Positions 33,520-42,535 of a DNA stretch of 64,000 nt are shown one piece after another. The DNA comes from JAIQGF01 sp051006995. GTDB lineage: Bacteria > Acidobacteriota > Terriglobia > Terriglobales > Acidobacteriaceae. Numbering within the stretch: position 1 is the stretch's first letter; every line of letters starts with the position of its first letter. The stretch lies in assembly GCA_051006995.1 (NCBI GenBank), contig JBPCSQ010000029.1:248001-312000 (forward strand). Reading direction: 5' to 3'. The translations under genes and the position numbers were made by a program. The notes under the pieces were generated by a model that had not been told where the DNA came from, searched no databases, and worked only from the letters and a program-made list of their open reading frames with translations.

Positions 33520-36500
33520 ATGGGTGCAGCCCTGTTCTGTCGTGTTGCTCTCACGCACCTCACCTCGCAGTTGAATGTTGTTTCATCGGTTCGGCACAGG
33601 GCCGCCAGAAATCGTGCGCTGGCATGGACGGCGGCTGCGCTTCTCGCGTTTACTGTGCTTGCCGCGGGCCCTGCCTCGGCCGCCAACCGCGCCCGGCGGT
33701 CCGCCGGAAGCGCCTTTGCCTGGGGCAACAACTCCTATGGCCAGTTCGGCGACGGCACGACGAGCAACAGCTACACGCCCGTCCAGGTGAACAGTCTTTC
33801 CGCGATTGTCGACCTTGCTGCCGGCGGCATGCACACCGTGGTTCTGAAGAGCGACGGCACGGTCTGGGCGTTCGGACGCAACTCCGAGGGCCAGCTCGGC
33901 AACGGCACGACGGGCGCGAGCAACACGCCGGTGCAGGTGAACGGCATCTCCGGCGTCGTGGCGGTGGTCAGCGGCTGGAACTTCAATGCCGTGTTGAAGA
34001 GCGACGGCACGGTTTGGACCTGGGGATACAACTACGACGGCGAACTGGGTCTTGGTACGACGACATCCGGCGGTTGTTCCTGCGTCGCAACGGCAACGCA
34101 GGTGAGCAGCCTCTCGAACGTGGTGGCAATCGCGGGCGGGAGCTATCACATCCTGGCACTGAAAAGCGACGGCACGGTGTGGTCTTGGGGACAGAACAGC
34201 AGCGGCGAACTCGGGATTGGCAATTTCCTGGCCAAGACTTCGCCGGTGGAGGTCAGCGGTCTCACGGGGGTGGCCGCCATCGCGGCAGGAAACGATCACA
34301 GCGTTGCGGTGAAGAGCGATGGTACCGTGTGGGCCTGGGGAGACAATTCGCATGGCGCGCTGGGGGGCGGCACCACTCAATCTGCCAGCACTACGCCGCT
34401 CCAGGTGACCAACATTTCCGACGTGGTCTCCGTCTCCGCCGGGCGATATTACAGCGTCGCCGTGAAGAGCGACGGCAGCGCTTGGGCGTGGGGATACAAC
34501 TATTATGGGGAACTCGGCAATGGCACCACGGCCGACAGCAGTCTGCCTCTTCAGGTGAGTAACCTCAGCGGCGTGCGCGCGGTTGTAAGCGCCGAATATT
34601 ACAGCCTCGCGTTGAAGAGCGACGGCACGGTCTGGGCGTGGGGATATAACAACGACGGCAATTTGGGCAACGGCAGCAACACGACCGCAGTCACACCGGT
34701 GCAGGCGAGTGGGATCTCCGGCGTTGTTGCGATTGCCGCCGGCGGATACCACGCGGTTGCGGTACAGACCCAGTCGTCCGCCCAAGCCTGGGGTTACAAC
34801 CACTACGGTCAACTCGGAGACGGAACCACCACTGATCGGCATACACCAGTCGTAATCAACAGCCTCAACAATGCGATAGCACTGGCATCCGGAGCTAACG
34901 GATATCACACGCTGGCGCTGAAAAGCGACGGTACGGTCTGGGGGTGGGGCTACAACGTTTACGGGCAGCTGGGCAATGGAACCTCAACCGGATGGAACAC
35001 GCTGGTACAGACGAACAGTCTTGCCGGAGCGATCAGCGTCGCTGCTGGATCCAACCACAGCCTGGCGCTCAAGAGTGACGGCACGGTTTGGGGTTGGGGC
35101 TCGAATGGCTTCGGCGCTCTGGGCACGGGCAGCATCGGGCAAGCATTTCTTTCGCCGGTGCAGGCGAATATCTCCGGAGTGGTCGCGATCGCGGCCGGCA
35201 ACGATCACAGCATAGCGCTCGAGAGCAATGGAACGGTGTGGACGTTTGGCTGGAACGGGATGGGACAACTCGGGAACGGCGCCAGCGGCACGGGAACGGG
35301 CACGGGAACGCCGACTCAAATCAACGGGCTTTCCGGCGTGATTGCAATTGCCGCGGGCGCGAACCACAGTGTGGCGGTGAGGAGTGACGGCACGGTCTGG
35401 GCCTGGGGATCCAACTCATACGGCCAGTTGGGGGACGGGACGACTACCGACCGAAGCATACCCGTGCAGGTAACCGGTCTCTCGGATGTCATCGCGGTTG
35501 CGGCCGGCAACTTTCACACTCTGGCCCTGAAGAGTGACGGCACGGTCTGGGCCTGGGGGTGGAACGCCGTAGGACAACTCGGGAACAGCACGACAACAGA
35601 CAGCAGCATACCGGTGCAGGTGAGCACATCAGGCGTGGTTACCATTGCGTCCGGCCTCCATCACAACCTTGCCATTACAAGTGATGGGAACATCTGGACG
35701 TGGGGGTACGACCTCTACGGTCAGTTGGGAGACGGGACCGCCGATAATCTTCCCCACAGTACACCTGTGTCGGTAAGCAGCCTTTCAGGCGCGACTGCGG
35801 TGGCTGGAGGCGCGTACCACGGTCTGGCAATCGCACATACCGGCGCAGGTTCCGGTCCCGCAGCCACAACCACGACGCTGGTTTCGGACGTGAATCCGGC
35901 AGCGCCCGGCGTGCCTGTGAAATTCACTGCCACGGTCGAGCCAGTAGTTGCCGGGGCGTGCGTGCCGACCTCGCAAGTGATTTTCAAAGACAACACCAGC
36001 GAGTTCGCCTGGGCCATTCTCGACAACAATTCCCAGGCGACGGTGACGGTGACGAATTTCAGCGCCGGCTCGCACTCGGTGACGGCGACGTACATGGGGA
36101 ATGCAGCCTGCGCGGGCAGCCTGTCGCCCATCCTGACGCAGGTGGTGAGCACGCCGAATTCAACCACTAGCTCGCTGGCCTCATCGGAAAATCCTTCGTA
36201 CTACGGCAACACGGTTACGTTCACGGCCACGGTGTCGGGAACCTCCTGCACGGGGACGGTGAGCTTCATGGAGGGGACGAACCTGTTGGGCACGGGCACA
36301 CTCGGAGGCAATGGCCGAGCGACCTGGGCCAACAACCGGCTGGCGGTCGGTCCGCACGACATCACTGCATCGTATGGAGGCGATGCGAATTGTTCCAGCA
36401 GCACGTCTGGGGTGGTAACGCAGACGGTGAACAAGCAGTGGCTGGTGGTCTCGGCCGACAACAAGACCATGGCCGCGGGCGCGGCAGTTCCGGCGCTGAC

Positions 36501-37455
36501 GTACGGCATCTCGGGGCTGGCGAGTTTCGACACCAGCGCGGCCTATAGCGGCACGCCGATTCTCACCACCACGGCAACGAGTTCCAGCCTGGCTGGCCAG
36601 TATCCGATCACGGCGACCATCGGCACGCTGCACGCAACGAATTATTCCTTCTACTTCCTTGATGGAACGCTGACGGTTACGGGCACGGCCCCGCCAATCG
36701 CAGGTTTAACACCGACAATTACCAGCATCACGCCGGCAACGGCGATGGCCGGCAGCGGAGACCTGACGATCACGGTGGTGGGCGCGGGATTCATGTCAGG
36801 GGCAAAGATCCGCTGCGATGGCGAGGAGCACAACACGACCGTGGCCGGCGCGACGCAGTTGACAGCGACGATGCCGGCGCACCATTTCGCATCGCCAGGC
36901 ATGGTGACGATCTCGGTGATCAACCCCGCGCCGGGCGGAACATCCTCGAGTTTCACATTCGTGGTGGATACGGCGTCGAGTGCCAGCGGTGGCGGCGGCA
37001 GGGACATTCGCGCGCGAGGCGGCGCGGACTCGCTGTCGGTCGGTCGCGGGCAATCGGCGACGCTGCCCGTCAGCTTCACTTCCAACCCTGCCGGCATGCT
37101 GGTGAGCGCGCAGTGCGTGAATCTGCCGCCGGGCGTGAGCTGCTCCTACAGTTCGACTACGCAAGGGGTGAGCTTCTCCACCTCGTCCACGACGCCACCG
37201 GCGTCGTACCAGGTGACGGTGGTGTTTACGATCAGCTGGCCTGGAGCGGCGTTCGCTTCCCTCACTGGCTTGCCCTTGGTCATGTTGTGGCTGGGGATGC
37301 TGAGGCGGCGTGGAGTGCGCATGCGCATCCTGGCGCCAATGGCGATTCTGCTGATCGCGCTGCTGGTCGGCTGCGGCTTCTCGCCAGCGCCGGAGTTGGC
37401 ATCCACGGTAACGGTGCAGTCGTCGGTGCCGGTAACGATTACGGTGACACCATAG
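33520..37455 (+). CDS. Giant secreted protein: 14 RCC1 repeats plus Ig-like domains
   Basis: About 1311 residues from the ATG at 33520; the frame is open upstream, but those codons overlap the promoter. A hydrophobic export segment (ALAWTAAALLAFTVLAAGPA) lies about 35 residues in, so the start could be later. I count 14 RCC1 repeats with the core VWAWGxNxxGQLGxGTT and a SDGT signature. The join between repeats 7 and 8 has lost that signature, which suggests two seven-bladed propellers. Next come two Ig-like repeats (TATVEPVV..., TATVSGTSC...), an MBG-type domain (KQWLVVSADNKTMAAGAAV), an IPT/TIG domain and a Ser/Gly linker. Near the end are two hydrophobic segments (SLTGLPLVMLWLGML and MAILLIALLVGC), probably a cell-wall or membrane anchor. 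It is likely a surface-exposed adhesin or binding protein. Confidence 0.85.
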   Translation: MGAALFCRVALTHLTSQLNVVSSVRHRAARNRALAWTAAALLAFTVLAAGPASAANRARRSAGSAFAWGNNSYGQFGDGTTSNSYTPVQVNSLSAIVDLAAGGMHTVVLKSDGTVWAFGRNSEGQLGNGTTGASNTPVQVNGISGVVAVVSGWNFNAVLKSDGTVWTWGYNYDGELGLGTTTSGGCSCVATATQVSSLSNVVAIAGGSYHILALKSDGTVWSWGQNSSGELGIGNFLAKTSPVEVSGLTGVAAIAAGNDHSVAVKSDGTVWAWGDNSHGALGGGTTQSASTTPLQVTNISDVVSVSAGRYYSVAVKSDGSAWAWGYNYYGELGNGTTADSSLPLQVSNLSGVRAVVSAEYYSLALKSDGTVWAWGYNNDGNLGNGSNTTAVTPVQASGISGVVAIAAGGYHAVAVQTQSSAQAWGYNHYGQLGDGTTTDRHTPVVINSLNNAIALASGANGYHTLALKSDGTVWGWGYNVYGQLGNGTSTGWNTLVQTNSLAGAISVAAGSNHSLALKSDGTVWGWGSNGFGALGTGSIGQAFLSPVQANISGVVAIAAGNDHSIALESNGTVWTFGWNGMGQLGNGASGTGTGTGTPTQINGLSGVIAIAAGANHSVAVRSDGTVWAWGSNSYGQLGDGTTTDRSIPVQVTGLSDVIAVAAGNFHTLALKSDGTVWAWGWNAVGQLGNSTTTDSSIPVQVSTSGVVTIASGLHHNLAITSDGNIWTWGYDLYGQLGDGTADNLPHSTPVSVSSLSGATAVAGGAYHGLAIAHTGAGSGPAATTTTLVSDVNPAAPGVPVKFTATVEPVVAGACVPTSQVIFKDNTSEFAWAILDNNSQATVTVTNFSAGSHSVTATYMGNAACAGSLSPILTQVVSTPNSTTSSLASSENPSYYGNTVTFTATVSGTSCTGTVSFMEGTNLLGTGTLGGNGRATWANNRLAVGPHDITASYGGDANCSSSTSGVVTQTVNKQWLVVSADNKTMAAGAAVPALTYGISGLASFDTSAAYSGTPILTTTATSSSLAGQYPITATIGTLHATNYSFYFLDGTLTVTGTAPPIAGLTPTITSITPATAMAGSGDLTITVVGAGFMSGAKIRCDGEEHNTTVAGATQLTATMPAHHFASPGMVTISVINPAPGGTSSSFTFVVDTASSASGGGGRDIRARGGADSLSVGRGQSATLPVSFTSNPAGMLVSAQCVNLPPGVSCSYSSTTQGVSFSTSSTTPPASYQVTVVFTISWPGAAFASLTGLPLVMLWLGMLRRRGVRMRILAPMAILLIALLVGCGFSPAPELASTVTVQSSVPVTITVTP

Positions 37456-37490
37456 ACAGGAGTTAAATCGGGAGTTAGGAGTCAGGAGTT

Positions 37491-37528
37491 AGCGCGCGCG
37501 GGGGCGAGAGTGTCCGCGCGCTTTTTTT
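37491..37528 (+). terminator. Rho-independent terminator
   Basis: An 8-bp stem, AGCGCGCG (37491-37498) with CGCGCGCT (37515-37522), leads into seven T residues. It follows the RCC1 gene and lies against the convergent ETF-QO stop. The repeated words ggagttaggag just before it are an intergenic phrase repeat. Confidence 0.75.
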
Positions 37529-37530
37529 CT

Positions 37531-39246
37531 TCACATGCCGTCGTAATTCGGACCGCCGCCGCCTTCCGGGGGCACCCAGGTGATGATCTCGTACGGATCC
37601 ATGATGTCGCAGGTCTTGCAGTGCACGCAGTTGGAGGCGTTCAAATGGATCTGTTTTCCGCTGGGCACGTCCGAGGCTTCGACCATCTCGTAAACATTGG
37701 CGGGACAGAAGTGCTGGCAGGGATTGCCATACTCGGTGACGCAGCGTGTGTTGCAGATGTTGGTGTCGTGAATCACCAGGTGCGCGGGCTGGTCTTCCTC
37801 GTGCTTCGTGCCGGAGTGATACAGGTCGGTGAGCTTGTCGAATGTGAGCTTGCCATCCCCCTTGGCATTGTTGATGAGGTGCGCTTCGCCGTTGCCGTCG
37901 GCGGGCAGGTCGGCCAGCTTCTTGAGGCGGCGATGGCCGGCCTGCGAGGCGTACTTTTCATGCAGGCCGCGTCCGCCGGTAATCTGCTGGAGGCCGGCGT
38001 GAAACATGCCGTGCCAGAATCCGTGCTCGAAGCCCTGGTGAAAGTTGCGGACCGGCCAGAGCTCCTGCTTGATCCAGCTCTTGTCCACGCGGTCGACAAA
38101 GCGGGCCAGGGTAGCTTTGCCGAAATCGTTTGCGACCATGGCGTCGAATGCGGTTTCCGCGGCCAGCATGCCGCTCTTGATGGCCAAGTGAATGCCCTTC
38201 AGGCGCTGTGAATTGAGGAAGCCGGCGGAGTCGCCGAGGATCATCCAGCCGTCACCGGCAACCGGCGGGATGGACCACCATCCGCCATACGGCAGTGATT
38301 TCGCGCCATAGCGGATCATGTGTCCGCCTTCGAGCAGCTTCGCAATCCACGGATGCTTTTTGAATTCCTGCAGCACGCGCTGCGGATCGAGGCGCGGGTC
38401 GGGATAATCGAGGCCGGTGACGAAGCCGAGCGAAACGACGTTGTCCTTGCCGCCGTAAATCCAGGCGCCACCGTACTCGCGCGAGGTCAACGGCCAGCCC
38501 ATGGTGTAGATCACTTCGCCCGGGGCAATGCGTCCGGCAGGCACTTCCCACAATTCCTTGACGCCGACGCCGTAGGTTTGCGGGTTGCGGCAGCGGTCGA
38601 GCTGGAAGCGGGCGATGAGCTGCTTGGTGAGCGAGCCGCGCGTGCCCTCGGCGAGGATCACGACCTTGGCTTTCAGATCGTAGCCGGGCTCGAAGTTGCC
38701 CTTGGGCTGACCATTCTTGTCCACGCCCTTGTCGTCGCTGCGAACGCCGACGACGCGATCGTTCTCGATCAGCAGTTCCGAACCCGCGAAGCCGGTAAAG
38801 ATGGTGATGCCGGTGGCTTCGACTTTTTCTCCCATCCACTTGGCAAAGCGGTTCAGCGAGATGACGTAGTTGCCGTGATCGCGCATGGGCGGGGGCGTAA
38901 TGGGAAATTTCAATTTGCCGTTTTTGGTCAGGAAATAGACGGCTTCTTTGCTGACCGGCGCTTCGATGGGCGCTTCCTTCTCGAAGCCGGGGAGCAGCTC
39001 GCTCATGGAGCGGGGGTCGAGTAGCGCGCCGGAGAGGCAGTGCTGGCCGATCTCGCGAGCCTTCTCGAGGACGTAGATATTTTCTTTCGAGAGCTGCTGA
39101 TCTGCGTGAGTGGCGTTGTGGTGGTCGATCAACTGCGCAATTTTCAGAGCGCACGCGAGCCCGGCAGGGCCTCCACCGACGATCACAACATCTGCGTCCA
39201 TCACTGGACGCTCCACGCTTTCGATAGGTTTGCGGAAGACGATCAT
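37531..39246 (-). CDS. Electron transfer flavoprotein-ubiquinone oxidoreductase (ETF-QO)
   Basis: 571 residues, typical length. It takes electrons from ETF and reduces quinone in the membrane. FAD motif ADVVIVGGGPAGLACALKI near residue 17; a long FAD/quinone domain (GAWIYGGKDNVVSLGFV); and a C-terminal [4Fe-4S] domain with CVTEYGNPCQHFCPANVYE and NASNCVHCKTCDIMDPYEI. A methionine 15 residues in could also start it. It is last in the operon etfB, two small membrane genes, etfA, ETF-QO, so the complete electron path from acyl-CoA or similar dehydrogenases to quinone is encoded together. Confidence 0.95.
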   Translation of the reverse strand: MIVFRKPIESVERPVMDADVVIVGGGPAGLACALKIAQLIDHHNATHADQQLSKENIYVLEKAREIGQHCLSGALLDPRSMSELLPGFEKEAPIEAPVSKEAVYFLTKNGKLKFPITPPPMRDHGNYVISLNRFAKWMGEKVEATGITIFTGFAGSELLIENDRVVGVRSDDKGVDKNGQPKGNFEPGYDLKAKVVILAEGTRGSLTKQLIARFQLDRCRNPQTYGVGVKELWEVPAGRIAPGEVIYTMGWPLTSREYGGAWIYGGKDNVVSLGFVTGLDYPDPRLDPQRVLQEFKKHPWIAKLLEGGHMIRYGAKSLPYGGWWSIPPVAGDGWMILGDSAGFLNSQRLKGIHLAIKSGMLAAETAFDAMVANDFGKATLARFVDRVDKSWIKQELWPVRNFHQGFEHGFWHGMFHAGLQQITGGRGLHEKYASQAGHRRLKKLADLPADGNGEAHLINNAKGDGKLTFDKLTDLYHSGTKHEEDQPAHLVIHDTNICNTRCVTEYGNPCQHFCPANVYEMVEASDVPSGKQIHLNASNCVHCKTCDIMDPYEIITWVPPEGGGGPNYDGM

Positions 39247-39260
39247 TGGAAGGTTTCGTC

Positions 39261-39283
39261 GTGAAACTCGAAACGTGAAACTC
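39261..39283. repeat. Intergenic phrase repeat (gtgaaac words)
   Basis: Three imperfect copies of gtgaaactc lie between etfA and the ETF-QO gene. The same words recur in the hairpin at 62806-62851. Confidence 0.45.
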
Positions 39284-40276
39284 TCAAGCGCCTTTCGCCT
39301 TCTTCACTTCCTCGATCAGTGGCGGGACGATGTCGAACAGGTTCCCCACAACGCCGAAGTCGGCGACTTCGAAAATGGGGGCCTCGGCGTCCTTATTGAC
39401 GGCCACGATGGTGCGCGAGCCTTTCATGCCGACAATGTGCTGGATGGCGCCGCTGATGCCGAGCGCAAGATACAGCTTGGGCGCGACGGTCTGGCCGGAC
39501 GATCCGATCTGGCGGTCCATCGGCAACCAACCCGAGTCGCAGATGGGACGGGACGCAGCCAGTTCCCCGCCGAGCGCGTCCGCCAACTGCTTGGCAATGT
39601 CGATGTTCTTCTGCTCCTTGATGCCGCGGCCGACGGCGACGATGATTTCCGCCTGCGTCAGGTCCACCGCCTGCTTGGCTTCCTTGAATGGCGCTTCGGG
39701 ACGGGTGCGGATGACGCTGTCGGCGATTTCGACGCTCACGGCTTCGACGGGCGCGGCGGCGGCGCCGGCTTCCGCCTTGTCGGCGCGAAACGCTCCCGTC
39801 TGGAAAGTTGCGAAGTACGGCGGATCTCCGGTTAGCGCCACGTCAGCGGCGAACTTGCCCTGAAACATCTGACGCGTGAACAGAAGGTTGGCGCCATCTT
39901 TGCGGAAGCCGATGCAGTCGCTCACCAGACTGCGGCCCAGGACGGTTGCCAGTTGCGGCGCGAAGTCGCGCACCTGATAGGTGTACGGCATCAGCACCAG
40001 GCGTGGCTGCCGCTGCGCGATGAACTGCTTGAGGCCGGCGACGAACCCGTCGGGCGTGTAGGGCTCGAGTTTCGGCGATTCGACAGCGTAGACCTTGGCG
40101 ACCTTTTTCGCGGCGACTTCGTTCGCGATGCCGGCGATGCCGCTGCCGGCCACGGCGGCTTCCAGCGTCCAGCCGAACTCGGCGGCGATCGCCTGCGCGC
40201 CCGCAATCGTCTCCAGCGAAACGCGGTTTAGTTTGCCCTCTCGCTGCTCGACCACAACCAGAATGGTGTCAGACAT
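39284..40276 (-). CDS. etfA: Electron transfer flavoprotein alpha subunit
   Basis: 330 residues. With EtfB it forms the FAD-containing shuttle between dehydrogenases and ETF-QO. The N-terminal domain starts DTILVVVEQREGKLNRVSLE; the C-terminal FAD-binding domain shows ICDSGWLPMDRQIGSSGQTV, LALGISGAIQHIVGMKGSR and VAVNKDAEAPIFEVADFGVV. It is separated from ETF-QO by 37 bases and from etfB by two small membrane-protein genes, an unusual split of the etfBA pair. Confidence 0.95.
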   Translation of the reverse strand: MSDTILVVVEQREGKLNRVSLETIAGAQAIAAEFGWTLEAAVAGSGIAGIANEVAAKKVAKVYAVESPKLEPYTPDGFVAGLKQFIAQRQPRLVLMPYTYQVRDFAPQLATVLGRSLVSDCIGFRKDGANLLFTRQMFQGKFAADVALTGDPPYFATFQTGAFRADKAEAGAAAAPVEAVSVEIADSVIRTRPEAPFKEAKQAVDLTQAEIIVAVGRGIKEQKNIDIAKQLADALGGELAASRPICDSGWLPMDRQIGSSGQTVAPKLYLALGISGAIQHIVGMKGSRTIVAVNKDAEAPIFEVADFGVVGNLFDIVPPLIEEVKKAKGA

Positions 40277-40298
40277 AAATAGTTCTTACTCTTAGCTT

Positions 40299-40532
40299 TC
40301 AGCTCTTAGTAGGATTCGCGCGAGACCGAATCACGATCCCGCTCACAAACAGTGCAAGGCCGATGACGGCAAACGCCGCCATAATCACCAGAAACATGGC
40401 CCTATGCCCCACCTTGATGGCGGCGGGAAGGAAAAACAGGATGAGGAAGTCGAAAAACCAGATCATCCCGCCGATCAGTTCCAGGCTGAGGCCCTTGTCC
40501 CTGACTTCTTCCGCGTTCCCTTGGACCGACAC
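40299..40532 (-). CDS. Small two-helix membrane protein in the etf operon
   Basis: 77 residues from the GTG at 40532, which has GGAGG six bases upstream; earlier in-frame codons lack this. Two hydrophobic helices (LIGGMIWFFDFLILFFLPAA and MFLVIMAAFAVIGLALFVSG) flank a short charged loop. I recognise no family. It lies 22 bases before etfA and after another small membrane protein, so it is very likely co-transcribed with the etf genes. A role at the membrane side of electron transfer is conjecture. Confidence 0.65.
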   Translation of the reverse strand: MSVQGNAEEVRDKGLSLELIGGMIWFFDFLILFFLPAAIKVGHRAMFLVIMAAFAVIGLALFVSGIVIRSRANPTKS

Positions 40533-40618
40533 CGCGCACCTCCGAGCAACCTGTGCCCTGGTACGCAATATCACAACGGCGCGGCCGGCGCGAGGACGCG
40601 CGTCACAACCCAGCTGTC

Positions 40619-40933
40619 TCAGGCAGCCCGACGCTCAACCTCTCCGGCATCCACGTGAGTGAGGGGCTCGTGCCCTTTCGCGAGCACGGCTCTGCGTTCC
40701 TCATAAATGCCGGCGGCAATCAGTCCGAGCGCCATCACGCTCTGGGCCACCGTCAAGTACAACCACAGCAATGAACCGTCCCGCAGGCCCACAAAAACAA
40801 ACACCGAGTCAATCATGACGGTGAAGATCAGCAGCAACCAACCGACCGCGCGAAGGGTTAATCCCAGGTGCTCGCGGGCCTCCGGTGACAACGGTTGCGA
40901 TTCGTGCGCGAGGTGTTCTTCGACACGGCCCAT
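40619..40933 (-). CDS. Small membrane protein in the etf operon
   Basis: 104 residues. A polar N-terminus (EEHLAHESQPLSPEAREHLG) precedes two hydrophobic helices (AVGWLLLIFTVMIDSVFVFVG and LYLTVAQSVMALGLIAAGIY) and a charged tail. No family is recognised. It starts 31 bases after the etfB stop and is followed by the 40299-40532 gene, filling the split between etfB and etfA. Confidence 0.65.
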   Translation of the reverse strand: MGRVEEHLAHESQPLSPEAREHLGLTLRAVGWLLLIFTVMIDSVFVFVGLRDGSLLWLYLTVAQSVMALGLIAAGIYEERRAVLAKGHEPLTHVDAGEVERRAA

Positions 40934-40964
40934 GGCTAGCCTCTCCGACCGGCAGCCGCGGCGC

Positions 40965-41735
40965 TCAGATTACTCGCGCTTCGTCCCGCAACTTCTCCAC
41001 CAGCTTCCTGGCGACTTCGGCGGGCCCACCTTGCAGCAGCTCGGTCTTCTTCGTCTTCTCAGGTATATAGAGGCGGCGAACCTGCTGAAGGTTGGGGCCG
41101 AGGGCGGCTTGTACCTCCGCCAGCGTCACTTTCTTCAAAGGCTTGTTCTTAGCCTGCTTGATGCCGATGAGGGTGGCATAGCGCAATTTATTGATTCCCG
41201 ACTGAATGGTCAGCACCGCGGGCAGCGGCATATCCACGAACTGGAAGAAGCCGGCTTCCAGCTCGCGCTTCACGCGAATACCGGCATCCTTCTTTTCGAT
41301 CTGCATGATGATGGTGGCGTGCGGCCAGCCAAGCAGCTCGGCGAGAACCACTCCGGTTTGCGCGAAGCCATAATCATCCGATTGCAGGCCGGTGAAAATC
41401 AGATCGAACGATTCATCCTTGATGGCGGCGGCAAACGCCTTGGCGGTGTTCAGCGCGTCCAGGGCAACAAAGCCCGCATCTTCGAGATGGATGGCGCGAT
41501 CCGCGCCCTTGGCCAGCGCCTCGCGCAAGACCTGCTGCGAGCGCGCCGGGCCGGCAGTGATGACCACGACTTCGCCGCCATGCTTTTCCTTCTGCCGCAG
41601 CGCCTCTTCCAGCGCGTAAGCGTCGGGTTCGTTCACCTCGTAGGAGACGTCTTCACGAATCCATGTTCCGGCTTCGTTGAGCTTGAGGGGAGCGTCCTTC
41701 TGCGGGACCTGCTTCATGCAAACCAGGATTTTCAA
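40965..41735 (-). CDS. etfB: Electron transfer flavoprotein beta subunit
   Basis: 256 residues from a TTG at 41735 with GAGG six bases upstream; this places the family start KILVCMKQVPQKDAPLKL at the N-terminus. The frame is open further upstream but that part has no similarity. Other motifs: VNEPDAYALEEALRQKEKHG, VVVITAGPARSQQVLREALA (AMP-binding region) and LIFTGLQSDDYGFAQTGVVL. It is first in the etf operon, behind a promoter with an inverted-repeat operator. Confidence 0.93.
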   Translation of the reverse strand: MKILVCMKQVPQKDAPLKLNEAGTWIREDVSYEVNEPDAYALEEALRQKEKHGGEVVVITAGPARSQQVLREALAKGADRAIHLEDAGFVALDALNTAKAFAAAIKDESFDLIFTGLQSDDYGFAQTGVVLAELLGWPHATIIMQIEKKDAGIRVKRELEAGFFQFVDMPLPAVLTIQSGINKLRYATLIGIKQAKNKPLKKVTLAEVQAALGPNLQQVRRLYIPEKTKKTELLQGGPAEVARKLVEKLRDEARVI

Positions 41736-41785
41736 ACCACACCTCGTCTCCCAGCCGGTGGCACCGGCCCGTGGGCAAACGGAGA

Positions 41786-41812
41786 AGTATAAATGACGCC
41801 TCGCAAGCGTCA
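41786..41812 (-). promoter_or_regulatory. etf operon promoter with inverted repeat
   Basis: On the minus strand TATACT (41791-41786) is a good -10 about 50 bases before etfB. The inverted repeat TGACGC-N7-GCGTCA (41794-41812) fills the -10/-35 spacer. Its half-site spacing differs from the CRP/FNR-type boxes, so it is a separate candidate operator. Confidence 0.5.
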
Positions 41813-41867
41813 CCAGCCGCGCCAATAAGATGCGCCTGCGCAGCGCGAATGAAAGTGACAAAGCAAG

Positions 41868-41899
41868 AAAAAAGCCCCGCGGGATGCCGGGGCTTTTTT
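41868..41899. terminator. Bidirectional rho-independent terminator
   Basis: AAAAAAGCCCCG (41868-41879), an 8-base loop, then CGGGGCTTTTTT (41888-41899). It ends the minus-strand gene at 41918-42535 and separates it from the etf promoter. Confidence 0.9.
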
Positions 41900-41917
41900 C
41901 GGTTTTGGGAACAGCCT

Positions 41918-42535
41918 TTATTTGTCCTTGTCCTGATCGGGCTTGCTCTGCTTCTGCTCGTTGGCTTCGACCTTGGCCTTGCCATGAGCATTGGCGCGGG
42001 TCTCGGCGCGATCCAGGCCGTGCTTCTTGTCGGCGCCGGAGTTGGAATTCTCAGCCGATTCCGTCGAGCCCTTGGTGGACGCGTTGGCGTTCGCGCTGGT
42101 GGAGGTTTGCGCGCTCGCCGAGGTGCCGCCCGCCTTGACGCCGGTATCGCTCGACGCCTTGGCGCCAATGGCAGCGGACTTGGAATCTTCCGCTTCGTGC
42201 TGCGCGGCCGTGGCGCTCTCCTTGGTTTCTTCCTTCGCCTTCTTGGCGGCCTTCTTGGCCTTCTTGTCGGCCATTTTGGCCTCACGGCGCGTCTCAGCTT
42301 CGGTTTTTTCTTCGGCGCTCGTGGTGGCGCCAACCGTCGAACCCAGCGTACGACCGGCATCGGCTTGCGCACCGGCGCCCGCACCGAGGGTCTGGCCGAG
42401 GCCGACGCCGTTGCCACCGATCTGGCCAGCGCCCACGCTGCCCAATCCAACATGCGCGCCGCCGCGCTGCGCCGCCGCCGGCAGCGTCAGTGCCAGGCCA
42501 GCAGCGAGAATCAAACTATATTTTCCGAACGTCAT
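41918..42535 (-). CDS. Secreted low-complexity Ala/Lys/Ser-rich protein
   Basis: 205 residues with a signal peptide (FGKYSLILAAGLALTLPAAA). The mature part has a Gly-rich stretch (GGAHVGLGSVGAGQIGGNGV), a lysine/alanine block (ADKKAKKAAKKAKEE) and a Ser/Thr/Asn/Ala-rich end finishing in KPDQDKDK. It is highly charged and probably disordered; it may act in the periplasm or cell wall. No family is recognised. The composition is biased enough that similarity searches would be misleading. A strong terminator follows. Confidence 0.65.
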   Translation of the reverse strand: MTFGKYSLILAAGLALTLPAAAQRGGAHVGLGSVGAGQIGGNGVGLGQTLGAGAGAQADAGRTLGSTVGATTSAEEKTEAETRREAKMADKKAKKAAKKAKEETKESATAAQHEAEDSKSAAIGAKASSDTGVKAGGTSASAQTSTSANANASTKGSTESAENSNSGADKKHGLDRAETRANAHGKAKVEANEQKQSKPDQDKDK

